Assembly (NCBI GenBank): GCA_030045215.1
Contig: JASIBJ010000760.1
Coordinates: 1-18,531 of the forward strand
DNA from: Streptosporangiaceae bacterium
GTDB taxonomy: Bacteria > Actinomycetota > Actinomycetes > Streptosporangiales > Streptosporangiaceae
DNA length: 18,531 nt
Direction: 5' to 3'
The notes under the pieces are model-generated. The model did not search any database and had not been told where the DNA came from. It worked only from the letters and a program-made list of their open reading frames with translations. The stretch's first letter is position 1, and every line of letters starts with the position of its first letter. Position numbers and translations under genes: made by a program. Below, in pieces: positions 1 through 8,487 of the stretch.

Positions 1-268
1 CCTCCTCTGCGTGATCGGCAGGATCGCGTTCCCTCGAGTATCCGGCTCCCAGCGGGCCGCCGCTGGCCGCGACCACCACGGCTCCCACGGAGAACGCCGA
101 GGCCGATGGCGGACAGCAATAGGAGAGCTCGATCGCCTCAAGCAGCCACCGACGGTCAGCGTCGGAAGAGGCCGGATGTGGCACGTGAGGCTCCTGGTGC
201 GAAAGTGAAAGACAAAGGTACCTGACGCGTCACAGCCAGGCCAGCCGGTGGTTTACTGACACAGGGAT

Positions 269-376
269 TCCGACCGACCGGCGACCCCCGGCCGACTCAG
301 GGCCTCCGACCGACCGGCGACCCCCGGCCGACTCAGGGCCTCCGACCGACCGGCGACCCCCGACTGACTCAGAGCC
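269..376. repeat. Three-copy 36-bp tandem repeat
   Basis: Copies lie at 269-304, 305-340 and 341-376. The first two are identical and begin TCCGACCGACCGGCGACCCC; the third has a few substitutions, and a decayed fourth follows up to about 400. Because 36 is a multiple of 3, the minus strand stays open across it and gives a Gly/Arg/Ser-rich 12-residue repeat. I read this as a non-coding minisatellite upstream of the aldehyde dehydrogenase gene rather than a gene. Confidence 0.8.
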
Positions 377-388
377 TGCAACCGGGCG

Positions 389-417
389 TCGACCTCCGAT
401 TGTTCGATTCATAGGAT
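389..417 (+). promoter_or_regulatory. Candidate promoter of the aldehyde dehydrogenase gene
   Basis: TCGACC (389-394) and TAGGAT (412-417) are separated by exactly 17 bases. They resemble the actinobacterial housekeeping consensus TTGACN / TANNNT. Transcription would begin near 424, giving a leader of about 30 nt before the ATG at 455. This is pattern matching only; the -35 element is one base off consensus. Confidence 0.35.
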
Positions 418-454
418 CACAGGATATTTAGGTAGAAACGGTGATACAGCGGTT

Positions 455-1987
455 ATGGCGGCCACTCTTGGGACTCACGGACATTCTGGTACTCAAGGGC
501 ACCTGCGGTCTACCGAGACCTTCGACACCCTTAACCCGGCAACGTCGGAAGTGATCGCCACCTTCCCCGTCTACGGCGAGCAGGATGTCAACGACGCCGT
601 CGAGCGAGCTCGCCAGGCCGCGCGCTGGTGGGCCGATCTGGGCTGGAAGGGCCGCCAGCAGCGGCTGCTGGCCTGGAAATCCCACCTGACCCGGTACATC
701 GGCCGGCTATCCGAGCTGGTCCATACCGAGACCGGCAAGCCGCTGGGCGACGCTCAGCTGGAGATCTTGCTGGCCGTCATCCACATCGACTGGGCGGCCA
801 GGAACGCCAGGAAGGTCCTCGGGCCGCGCCGGGTCCGCAGCGGCCTCGTGGCCCTGAATCAGGCGGCGACGCTTGAGTACCTGCCGCTCGGCATTGTCGG
901 CGTGATCGGCCCGTGGAACTATCCGGTCTTCACCCCGATGGGCTCCATCGCCTACGCCCTGGCCGCCGGGAACGCGGTCGTCTTCAAGCCCAGCGAGCTC
1001 ACTCCGGCGGTTGGCAGCTGGCTGGTCAGCTCGTTCGCCGAGGTCGTGCCCGAGCAGCCGGTGCTCCAGCTGGTCACTGGCATGGGCCAGACCGGGGACT
1101 ACCTCGCCCGCAGCGCGGTGAACAAGATCGCGTTCACGGGCTCCGCGGCGACCGCCAGGAAGGTGATGGCCGCCTGCGCGACCAACCTCACGCCGCTGGT
1201 GGCCGAGTGCGGCGGCAAGGACGCGTTCATCGTCGGCGCGGACGCCGATCTGGATGCGGCGGCCGACGCCTGCGCCTGGGGCGCGCTGTCCAACGCCGGG
1301 CAGACGTGCGTGGGCGTGGAGCGGGTGTACGTGGCCCAGGGGGTGTACCACACGTTCCTGGAGAAGCTCACCGACCGGGTGACCAGGGTCAGGCCGGGTG
1401 AGGACCGGGAGGCCGACTATGGCCCGATGACGCTGCCGGGACAGGCCGAGGTCATTGAGAAGCACATCGCCGACGCGCTGGCGCGCGGTGGCCGGCCAGT
1501 CGTGGGCGGTATCGCCAGCATCCGCCGGCCCTACGTCGGACCGGTGATCCTGGCCGACGTGCCCGAGGAGAGCAAGGCGGTCACCGACGAGACCTTCGGC
1601 CCGACGATCACCATTGCCAGGGTGGCCGACCTGGACGAGGGCGTCGAGCGGGCGAACGCTAGCCGTTACGGGCTCGGCGGCACCGTGTTCGCCAAGAACC
1701 GGAAGGCGGCAATGGCGGCCGCTCGATCGCTGCGCAGCGGCATGACCGCGGTCAACTCCGTCATCTCGTTCGCCGCCGTCCCGTCGCTGCCGTTCGGCGG
1801 CTCCGGGGATTCCGGCTTCGGCCGCATCCACGGCGCCGACGGGCTGCGCGAGTTCGCCCGGCCTAAGGCCATCACCCGCCAGCGGATGAGGCCGCCGGTC
1901 AACCTGACGTCGTTCACGCGGACCGACGCTGACCTGAGGAAGATCCTTAACATCGCCAGGGTGCTGCATGGCAAGCGCTACAAGTGA
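455..1987 (+). CDS. NAD(P)-dependent aldehyde dehydrogenase family protein
   Basis: A 510-residue ALDH-superfamily enzyme that oxidises an aldehyde to the carboxylic acid with NAD(P)+. Visible motifs: the cofactor-site PWNYP (153-157) and FKPS (177-180), FTGS (227-230), the general-base Glu251 in AECGGKD, the nucleophile Cys285 in NAGQTC, the ETFGP motif near 379-383, and PFGGSGDSGFGR near 450. A basic C-terminal tail of about 35 residues after the catalytic fold is reminiscent of the GabD2-type enzymes of actinobacteria. The ATG at 455 has only a weak ribosome binding site, and the first 20 residues are non-conserved. The gene converges on the GMC oxidoreductase with a 43-bp gap. The substrate cannot be read from sequence; succinate-semialdehyde or betaine-aldehyde assignments would be guesses. 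Confidence 0.93.
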   Translation: MAATLGTHGHSGTQGHLRSTETFDTLNPATSEVIATFPVYGEQDVNDAVERARQAARWWADLGWKGRQQRLLAWKSHLTRYIGRLSELVHTETGKPLGDAQLEILLAVIHIDWAARNARKVLGPRRVRSGLVALNQAATLEYLPLGIVGVIGPWNYPVFTPMGSIAYALAAGNAVVFKPSELTPAVGSWLVSSFAEVVPEQPVLQLVTGMGQTGDYLARSAVNKIAFTGSAATARKVMAACATNLTPLVAECGGKDAFIVGADADLDAAADACAWGALSNAGQTCVGVERVYVAQGVYHTFLEKLTDRVTRVRPGEDREADYGPMTLPGQAEVIEKHIADALARGGRPVVGGIASIRRPYVGPVILADVPEESKAVTDETFGPTITIARVADLDEGVERANASRYGLGGTVFAKNRKAAMAAARSLRSGMTAVNSVISFAAVPSLPFGGSGDSGFGRIHGADGLREFARPKAITRQRMRPPVNLTSFTRTDADLRKILNIARVLHGKRYK

Positions 1988-2030
1988 GCGCCGGACACCC
2001 CTCGTTCCCCGCCGATAACCAGAACGGACG

Positions 2031-3671
2031 TCAGGACGAGGCGGCGAGGGCCATCTCGGCCGGATCGACGGGGGCCAGCGGGGCACGGCCCTGGATCAGG
2101 TCGGCCGCCCGCTCGGCGATGGCGATCGTCGGCGCATTGGTGTCGCCGCGCGGGACGGTCGGCATGACTGACGCGTCCACGACACGCAGGCCCTGGACCC
2201 CCCGCACCCGAAGCTCAATGTCAACGACGCTCGCCAGCTTGCTGGCGGCCAGGCGCGAGTCGCCGCCCATCGCGCACGTGCCGACCGGGTGGTACGCGGA
2301 GCTCAGGTCGCCCCGTACCCACTCGCGCAGGTCGGTGTCGGTGCGCACGCTCCCGCCCGGCGCAAGGTCGGACTTGATCATCTTGCGCAGCGGTCGGGCC
2401 GCGGCGAACTCGCGGACCATCGCGACGCCCCCGACAAGCGGGTCGATGTCCGAGCTATCGGACAGGTAGGACGGGTCGATCGCGGGCTTGTGCCGCGGAT
2501 CGTTGCTGCGGAGCCTGATGCGGCCGCGACTGCCGACCGAGACGAGCGTGACCAGGACGGACAGCGCGCGGCTCGCCGGGTCGGCGAGCCCGCCGTCCCC
2601 GTAGGGGACCGGGAGCACGTGCCACTGGATGTCAGGCGCGGGCAGCGCCGGATCCGTGCGGGCGAAACCCCCGGCCTCGGCGATGTTGGTCGTCATCGGG
2701 CCGGTGTGGGTGATCTGCCAGCGGGCCAGGTTGCGCGCGCCGCTCATCTCCCACAGGCCGCGCGACCTGGGCGCGCTCCACACCGTCGTCACGACCGGGT
2801 GATCAGACAGGTTGCCGCCAACGCCGGGGCTGTCGGCGACCACCTCGATGCCGTGCTCGATCAGGTGCGTCGCCGGCCCGATGCCGGACAGCATCAACAG
2901 CTGCGGACTGCCGATCGCGCCGGCCGACAGGATGACCTCAGACTCGGCCGTCGCCAGCTCCTCCACGCCGCGCCGCAGGTAGCGAACGCCTGTGGCATGT
3001 CCGTTCTCGACGATCAAGCTGGTGACCAGGGCATCTGTGTGCACCGCCAGGTTCGCGCGGCCGGCCGCCGGATGCAGGTAAGCATCGGCCGCCGACCAGC
3101 GGCGCCCGCCCCGCTGCGTGACCTGGTAGAAGCCCACGCCATCCTGGCGCGGACCGTTGAAGTCGTCGTTGGCCTGCAGGCCACAGCTCCGGGCGGCAGC
3201 AACGAATGCGCCGGTCAGATCGCTCTTGTAGCGGAGGTCCTGGACGCTGAGCGGGCCGGTCGCGCCGTGGTAGGCCGAGGCTCCCCTGGAGTTGCTCTCC
3301 GCGCGCAGAAAATACGGCAGCAGATCGGTGTAGCCCCAGCCCTCGCAGCCGTAGTCGTCGCGCCAGGTGTCGAAGTCGTACCGGCTGCCGCGTATGTAGA
3401 TCATCGCGTTGATCGATGACGATCCGCCGAGCACCCGCCCCCGCGGCCAGTACACCGACCGACCGCCCGCGCGATCCTGCGGCACCGTCTGGAGGTCCCA
3501 GTCGTAGGCGCTCTTGAACAGCAGGTTGGTCATCGCGGGGATGTGGATCTCGGCCGTGTCATCGGGCGGTCCTGCCTCAAGCAGCAGCACCCGGGCATCC
3601 GGGTTCTCGCTCAGCCGCGAGGCCAGCACGCAGCCGGCACTGCCGGCCCCAACGATGATGTAGTCGTACAT
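2031..3671 (-). CDS. GMC-family FAD-dependent oxidoreductase (choline dehydrogenase-like)
   Basis: A 546-residue flavoprotein of the glucose-methanol-choline family, which oxidises alcohols to aldehydes or ketones. The N-terminus carries the FAD dinucleotide motif GAGSAG (8-13) and the acidic end of the second strand in LLLEAG. PRGRVLGGSSSINAM (77-90) is the first GMC signature and GAIGSPQLLMLSGIGP (251-266) the second. The catalytic pair is His461 in HPVGTCAMG and Asn512 in PRGDTNAPT. I chose the ATG at 3671 over an in-frame TTG at 3677 because GGAAGGG lies 7 bases before the ATG but only about one base before the TTG. It has no signal peptide, so is probably cytoplasmic. The convergent aldehyde dehydrogenase could take its product, as BetA/BetB do with choline, but the substrate is not determined. 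Confidence 0.93.
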   Translation of the reverse strand: MYDYIIVGAGSAGCVLASRLSENPDARVLLLEAGPPDDTAEIHIPAMTNLLFKSAYDWDLQTVPQDRAGGRSVYWPRGRVLGGSSSINAMIYIRGSRYDFDTWRDDYGCEGWGYTDLLPYFLRAESNSRGASAYHGATGPLSVQDLRYKSDLTGAFVAAARSCGLQANDDFNGPRQDGVGFYQVTQRGGRRWSAADAYLHPAAGRANLAVHTDALVTSLIVENGHATGVRYLRRGVEELATAESEVILSAGAIGSPQLLMLSGIGPATHLIEHGIEVVADSPGVGGNLSDHPVVTTVWSAPRSRGLWEMSGARNLARWQITHTGPMTTNIAEAGGFARTDPALPAPDIQWHVLPVPYGDGGLADPASRALSVLVTLVSVGSRGRIRLRSNDPRHKPAIDPSYLSDSSDIDPLVGGVAMVREFAAARPLRKMIKSDLAPGGSVRTDTDLREWVRGDLSSAYHPVGTCAMGGDSRLAASKLASVVDIELRVRGVQGLRVVDASVMPTVPRGDTNAPTIAIAERAADLIQGRAPLAPVDPAEMALAASS

Positions 3672-3725
3672 GGCCAAACCCTTCCGACTCGGCCAGGAAA
3701 CCGAGGAATACCCTACTAAGCCGCA

Positions 3726-3871
3726 TGATCATCTCGGAGACCGAGCCACCCGATCCTGGCCGCCTCCCCACACCCACCGGGGCCGGCTGGCGAGGCAAGG
3801 CTACCGGGGGCCGCCGGTGCCGACTCGGCTTTTCATGCCGTAACCACCCTAATTCGGGGCTGATCATCTCG
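3726..3871. repeat. 11-base direct repeat TGATCATCTCG, two copies
   Basis: Copies at 3726-3736 and 3861-3871 are 135 bp apart, and each contains the palindrome TGATCA. The first lies just upstream of a -10-like hexamer for the GMC oxidoreductase gene, where an operator could sit. A regulatory role is inference only. Confidence 0.35.
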
Positions 3872-3953
3872 ACTTTGCGGGTTCAGGCCGAAAGCCACTT
3901 GGTGTACCGGGGCGGACGGGCAGACCGGCTCAGTTGGGGAACGGGCCAGACAT

Positions 3954-3991
3954 AAGTGCGCTCCCGGCCAAAAGTGGCCGGGAGCGCACTT
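3954..3991. repeat. Perfect 17-bp inverted repeat, possible terminator
   Basis: AAGTGCGCTCCCGGCCA (3954-3970) and its exact reverse complement (3975-3991) flank a 4-base loop AAAG, giving a very stable GC-rich hairpin on either strand. No U-run follows on either side. Actinobacterial terminators often lack one, so it could terminate transcription. No recognised gene ends here, however, which leaves a small RNA, a binding site or a mobile-element remnant as alternatives. Confidence 0.8.
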
Positions 3992-4062
3992 CCCCCCACC
4001 GTTGCGGCCGGCCCGATTCCGGCGGGCCCCCGAGAACCGCCGGAACTAACAGGCAAGGCCGC

Positions 4063-4079
4063 GAGCCGCTAAGCGGCTC
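4063..4079. repeat. Small GC-rich hairpin
   Basis: GAGCCGCT and AGCGGCTC flank a single A, forming a 7-8 bp stem. It may be part of a structured leader or of the 3' end of an unseen transcript. No function can be assigned. Confidence 0.45.
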
Positions 4080-4172
4080 ACTCCGGGGCTGTTACGGCCC
4101 GGAGGTCTCTGTGACCAAAATGCCCGCAACAACCTCGCCGGGCGATCACAACTCCTATCACGCTTAGTATCT

Positions 4173-4191
4173 ACACGATCTCACATCGTGT
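4173..4191. repeat. 7-bp inverted repeat upstream of the adenosyltransferase gene
   Basis: ACACGAT and ATCGTGT are separated by CTCAC, centred at 4182. It lies just upstream of a -35-like hexamer, as an operator might. The arms are short, so chance is possible. Confidence 0.4.
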
Positions 4192-4196
4192 TCGCC

Positions 4197-4225
4197 TTGT
4201 GAATACCCCAGGTCAGAGGTACTAC
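4197..4225 (+). promoter_or_regulatory. Weak candidate promoter for the adenosyltransferase gene
   Basis: TTGTGA (4197-4202) and TACTAC (4220-4225) are 17 bases apart. The -35 element fits moderately; the -10 lacks the final T. It would give a leader of about 215 nt before the ATG at 4446. Offered only because no better pair was seen. Confidence 0.2.
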
Positions 4226-4445
4226 ACACGGAAGATCCGCCAAACCACACTGGTTCGCCGCAGGTCGGCCGGCCCGTCACGCCAAATTACGGACATGTTC
4301 ATCGTGAGTTGCTGGACAGTCGGCCTCGCCGCCTTAGGCAGGTTCAGCCCCGGCCCCTTGCGCGGTCCGGCGCACCCCGGTCTGCGACCCCCGAGCCGGC
4401 CAGCCGGCGCCCGGCTGGCTATCGGACAGCCGGTACCGTGGGGCC

Positions 4446-5039
4446 ATGCCCGCAGAACGTGATACGCCCGTCGTCCTCTCCCGGATCTATACCAGAACCG
4501 GCGATGACGGAACGACAGCACTCGGCGACATGAGCCGCGCCCGCAAGACGGATCCGCGGCTGGCCGCGTACGCGGACACCGACGAAGCCAACTGCGCGAT
4601 CGGCGTCGCGATCACGATGGGCCAGCTACCCGACGACGTCCGCCAGGTGCTCCTCAAGATCCAGAACGAGCTCTTCGATGTCGGGGCCGACCTGTGCAAC
4701 CCGGTGACCGAGAACCCTGCCTATCCCTCGCTACGGGTCGACGAGAGCTACATCAGCGGGCTCGAGCAGGCCTGCGACCAGTTCAACGAGGGCCTTCCGG
4801 TGCTCCGCAGCTTCGTGCTGCCAGGCGGGAGCGCAGCCTCGGCCCTGCTGCACGTGGCCAGAACGGTCGTCCGGCGGGCCGAGCGCAGCACCTGGGCGGC
4901 GATAGAAGCGCACGGTGACGCGATGAACCCGCTCACGGCCAAGTACCTGAACCGGCTCTCCGACCTGCTGTTCATCCTGGCCCGCCGAGCGAACGAACCC
5001 GATGGCGACCTGCTCTGGAGGCCGGGCGGAGAGCGCTAG
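4446..5039 (+). CDS. Cob(I)yrinic acid a,c-diamide adenosyltransferase, PduO type
   Basis: A 197-residue, all-helical enzyme that transfers the 5'-deoxyadenosyl group of ATP to cob(I)alamin, making adenosylcobalamin. Visible motifs: the N-terminal ATP loop TRTGDDGTTALG (16-27), a basic patch with Lys34 and Arg38, FVLPGG (123-128), HVARTVVRRAER (136-147) and NRLSDLLFILAR (169-180). Length is normal for the family. The helix motif usually written VDELN reads TDEAN (45-49) here, a modest deviation. The ATG at 4446 has no clear Shine-Dalgarno, but the next residues match the family N-terminus. It is convergent with the ATP synthase operon, as in M. tuberculosis. This neighbourhood is conserved in actinobacteria without an obvious functional link. 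Confidence 0.92.
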   Translation: MPAERDTPVVLSRIYTRTGDDGTTALGDMSRARKTDPRLAAYADTDEANCAIGVAITMGQLPDDVRQVLLKIQNELFDVGADLCNPVTENPAYPSLRVDESYISGLEQACDQFNEGLPVLRSFVLPGGSAASALLHVARTVVRRAERSTWAAIEAHGDAMNPLTAKYLNRLSDLLFILARRANEPDGDLLWRPGGER

Positions 5040-5079
5040 GACCAGCGCGGATCTGGTCCGGAGCAAATCCCGGCGAGAG

Positions 5080-5154
5080 GCCGTCAGCACGGCCGCAGTC
5101 AGACGAGGCGCCGTCAGCACGCCCGCAAGTAAATCGTGATCACGCCCGCAAGTA
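5080..5154. repeat. Short interleaved direct repeats between convergent genes
   Basis: GCCGTCAGCAC occurs at 5080-5090 and 5110-5120. CACGCCCGCAAGTA occurs at 5118-5131 and 5141-5154, the second copy covering the stop codon and last codons of the DUF2550 gene. A 10-bp palindrome CGTGATCACG lies at 5135-5144. This looks like local slippage or duplication at the 3' end. I see no convincing bidirectional terminator. Confidence 0.6.
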
Positions 5155-5593
5155 GAACTGCGGTGAGGACTCCAGCCAGGCCAGCAGCCCGGTCAGTGCC
5201 GCCTCGGTCATGGCCAGTTCAACCAGCCGCTGGCCCGCTGGCGCTGCTCGGGCCCGAGGCCCCGCCAGCGAGGCGCACTCCGCGATGATCACACCCGGCC
5301 CGAGCCGCGCCGCCTCAGCGGGTGTCGCCGGCCTGGTGCGCAGTATGCGCAGCTCGGCCCGGTTGAACACGACGTCGGGTCGCGGGAGGAAGCTCAGCGA
5401 TCGGTGCCAGCTCAGCTGGCCGCGCTGGTACTCGGCCAGCCCGTGCCGCCAGGGCGCGGCCGAGCCTCTGCGCAGCCCGCATTCGACCACCCCGCCGCGT
5501 CGGCCGATCAGCGCGCCGGACGATCAGCGCGGCTGCGGCTACCGCGAGCGCCGCGAGGGTGAGGGCAACCGCGACGACAAGCTGACCTGGCAC
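5140..5593 (-). pseudogene. DUF2550 membrane-anchored protein, split by an apparent frameshift
   Basis: This family follows atpC in many actinobacteria (Rv1312 in M. tuberculosis). It has one N-terminal membrane helix and a small cytoplasmic domain; its function is unknown. The helix is encoded from a GTG at 5593, 33 bp after the atpC stop, as LVVAVALTLAALAVAAAALIV followed by basic residues. The body (RHGLAEYQRGQLSWHRSLSF through LTGLLAWLESSPQ) is in the other frame, ending at the TGA at 5140-5142. The body frame meets a stop before reaching the helix. Its only nearby start, a GTG at 5490, has no properly spaced ribosome binding site and would give a 116-residue protein without an anchor. 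Removing one G from the GGGG run (complement of 5490-5493) joins the halves at the expected place. Options are true decay, a sequencing error in a homopolymer, or frameshifting. Confidence 0.72.
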
Positions 5594-5626
5594 TCGTTCT
5601 CTGCCCGCGCCGTTCGACTGACCTGA

Positions 5627-6031
5627 TCAGCCGGACTGACCTGCGGCGTGCAGCAGCGCACGGTAATACCGCACGTCCGCCGGCTCCTCTGGCCCGCCCG
5701 CGGCCAGGCCCGCCGCCTCCAGGGCGCGGTCCAGCTCGGCCTGAACCACCTGGACGCTCACGTCCGAGCCGAGTTGAGCCTGCCTGGCCAGGATCGAAAC
5801 CCGGTTGTCGGCCATCGAGAGAAACCCGCCCGTGACTGCGGCAAATACGTCGCCATCGCTCGAGTCCTGCGGGCGGATCTGGACGGTGCTGCCCTCGGCC
5901 AGGATCCCGATCACGGGCGCGTGGTTGGTCAGGAGCCCGATCTCACCGTCGAGCGTCCTGGCGACGACCATCTCGGCTTCGCCCGCCCAGATCTCGCCCT
6001 CGGGCTGCACAAGCTCGACGCGCAAGGTCAC
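5627..6031 (-). CDS. F1Fo ATP synthase epsilon subunit
   Basis: A 134-residue epsilon subunit of the F1 central stalk, which couples rotation to catalysis and inhibits ATP hydrolysis. The N-terminal beta-sandwich is recognisable in LRVELVQPEGEIWAGEAEMV, followed by GEIGLLTNHAPVIGIL and the VTGGFLSMADNRVSILA strand pair. The C-terminal helix region ends in VRYYRALLHAAGQ. The reading frame runs much further upstream inside atpD, but family alignment places the start at the GTG at 6031. Only a weak GCGGGG lies 7 bases before it. That GTG overlaps the TGA of a 17-codon reading frame as GTGA, so translational coupling is conceivable. There are 64 bp between atpD and atpC. Confidence 0.92.
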   Translation of the reverse strand: MTLRVELVQPEGEIWAGEAEMVVARTLDGEIGLLTNHAPVIGILAEGSTVQIRPQDSSDGDVFAAVTGGFLSMADNRVSILARQAQLGSDVSVQVVQAELDRALEAAGLAAGGPEEPADVRYYRALLHAAGQSG

Positions 6032-6095
6032 GACCGCACCCCGCTCGGCTCCGCCGCGCCGACTGCGATCGTCGTGCTCATTCCGCGCGACCCCG

Positions 6096-7565
<1,470 letters not shown>

Positions 7566-8471
7566 TTACTCCCTGTTCGCGGCGGCTAGTGCGTTCGCCC
7601 CGGCCACGATCTCGCTGATTTCCTGAGTGATCTCGGCCTGCCGTGCCTTGTTCGCATCCCTGGTGAGCTGCTCGATCAGCTCGTTCGCGTTGTCCGTAGC
7701 CGACTTCATTGCCCGCCGCCGCGCCGCTATCTCGGACGCGGCCGACTCCAGCAGCGCGTGGAACAGCCTGCTCTCCACATACCACGGCAGGAGCGCATTG
7801 AGAACATCCGGCGGCGACGGCTCGAACTCGTAGATCGGCATCGGCCCGCTTGGCGGTGGCTCGTCAGTCTCTTCTATATGCAGTGGCAGGAGCCGACGGA
7901 CGACTGCCCGCTGCGTCAGCATGGAAATGAACTCGGTGTAGACGACGTGGATCTCGTCCACGCCCTCCTCCTGCGCCGGACGACCGTAGGCGTCGAGCAG
8001 CGCTGCGGTGATCTCGGCCGCGTTCCCCGGCCTGGGGGTATCAGAAAAACCGCTCCACTCCGCGGCAACCTCACGGTTGCGGAACCGGTGCCACCCGATG
8101 CCCTTGCGGCCGGCCACAAATGTCACGGGGTCAACGCGGTCGGTTTCCAGCTTCGTGCGCAGACCCTGCGCCTCGCGCAGCACGTTGGAGTTGAAGCCGC
8201 CGCAGAATCCCCGGTCGCTGGTCAGGATCAGGACCGCGGCCCTGGCCGGGTTCTCGACCGGCCGGGTCAGCGGATGGTCGACATTGGCCGACCGGCTGAC
8301 AACGGCCTCGACCGCCCTGGTGATCTCCCGCGCGTACGGCTGCGCCGCGTGCAGTCGCTGCTGCGCCTTGATGATGCGAGAAGACGCAATGAGCTCCTGG
8401 GCGCGCGTGATCTTGGCGGTGGACTGCACACTGCGGATCCGCCGCCGTACCGCGCGAAGCTGGGCTGCCAT
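7566..8471 (-). CDS. F1Fo ATP synthase gamma subunit
   Basis: A 301-residue central rotor shaft. The conserved N-terminal helix is recognisable in RRRIRSVQSTAKITRAQELI, the Rossmann-like middle in ILTSDRGFCGGFNSNV, and the C-terminal helix in SATDNANELIEQL followed by RQAEITQEISEIVAGANAL. The open frame extends to 8639 in the atpA 3' region, but the ATG at 8471 starts the family N-terminus and has GGAG 8 bases upstream. It follows atpA by 16 bp and its TAA abuts the atpD start, so translation of the three F1 genes is probably coupled. Confidence 0.96.
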   Translation of the reverse strand: MAAQLRAVRRRIRSVQSTAKITRAQELIASSRIIKAQQRLHAAQPYAREITRAVEAVVSRSANVDHPLTRPVENPARAAVLILTSDRGFCGGFNSNVLREAQGLRTKLETDRVDPVTFVAGRKGIGWHRFRNREVAAEWSGFSDTPRPGNAAEITAALLDAYGRPAQEEGVDEIHVVYTEFISMLTQRAVVRRLLPLHIEETDEPPPSGPMPIYEFEPSPPDVLNALLPWYVESRLFHALLESAASEIAARRRAMKSATDNANELIEQLTRDANKARQAEITQEISEIVAGANALAAANRE

Positions 8472-8487
8472 GGTGTGTGCTCCCGCC

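Larger units (their letters stand above)
1..454. other. Left-edge region without a supported gene
   Basis: I cannot support a gene here. Two plus-strand frames stay open from the window edge, one to a TGA at 223-225 and one to a TGA at 206-208. Both translate into Arg/Pro-rich low-complexity sequence with mixed third-position bases and match no family I recognise. Either could be the tail of a gene starting outside the window, but shadow reading frames are common at this GC content. The rest holds a tandem repeat (269-376) and a candidate promoter for the downstream dehydrogenase gene. Confidence 0.4.
3672..4445. other. 774-bp non-coding region between divergent genes
   Basis: This separates the divergent GMC oxidoreductase and cobalamin adenosyltransferase genes. 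Open frames here (for example 3725-3955 and 4199-4462, plus strand) look like high-GC shadows with no family resemblance. It holds a perfect 17-bp hairpin (3954-3991), two smaller hairpins, and an 11-base direct repeat TGATCATCTCG at 3726-3736 and 3861-3871. A weak minus-strand -10-like TAGGGT (complement of 3710-3715) lies upstream of the oxidoreductase gene. I looked for a cobalamin riboswitch ahead of the adenosyltransferase gene and could not assemble its conserved boxes. No tRNA was found. Confidence 0.6.

Noticed and set aside
707..2086. 459-residue minus-strand frame opposite the aldehyde dehydrogenase gene
   Set aside because: Arg/Pro/Gly-rich shadow of the real gene, with no family resemblance.
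3672..4445. Cobalamin riboswitch ahead of the adenosyltransferase gene
   Set aside because: I looked for the B12 box and the conserved core. A GCCACTT near 3893 resembles one fragment, but the other elements are not in the right order or spacing.
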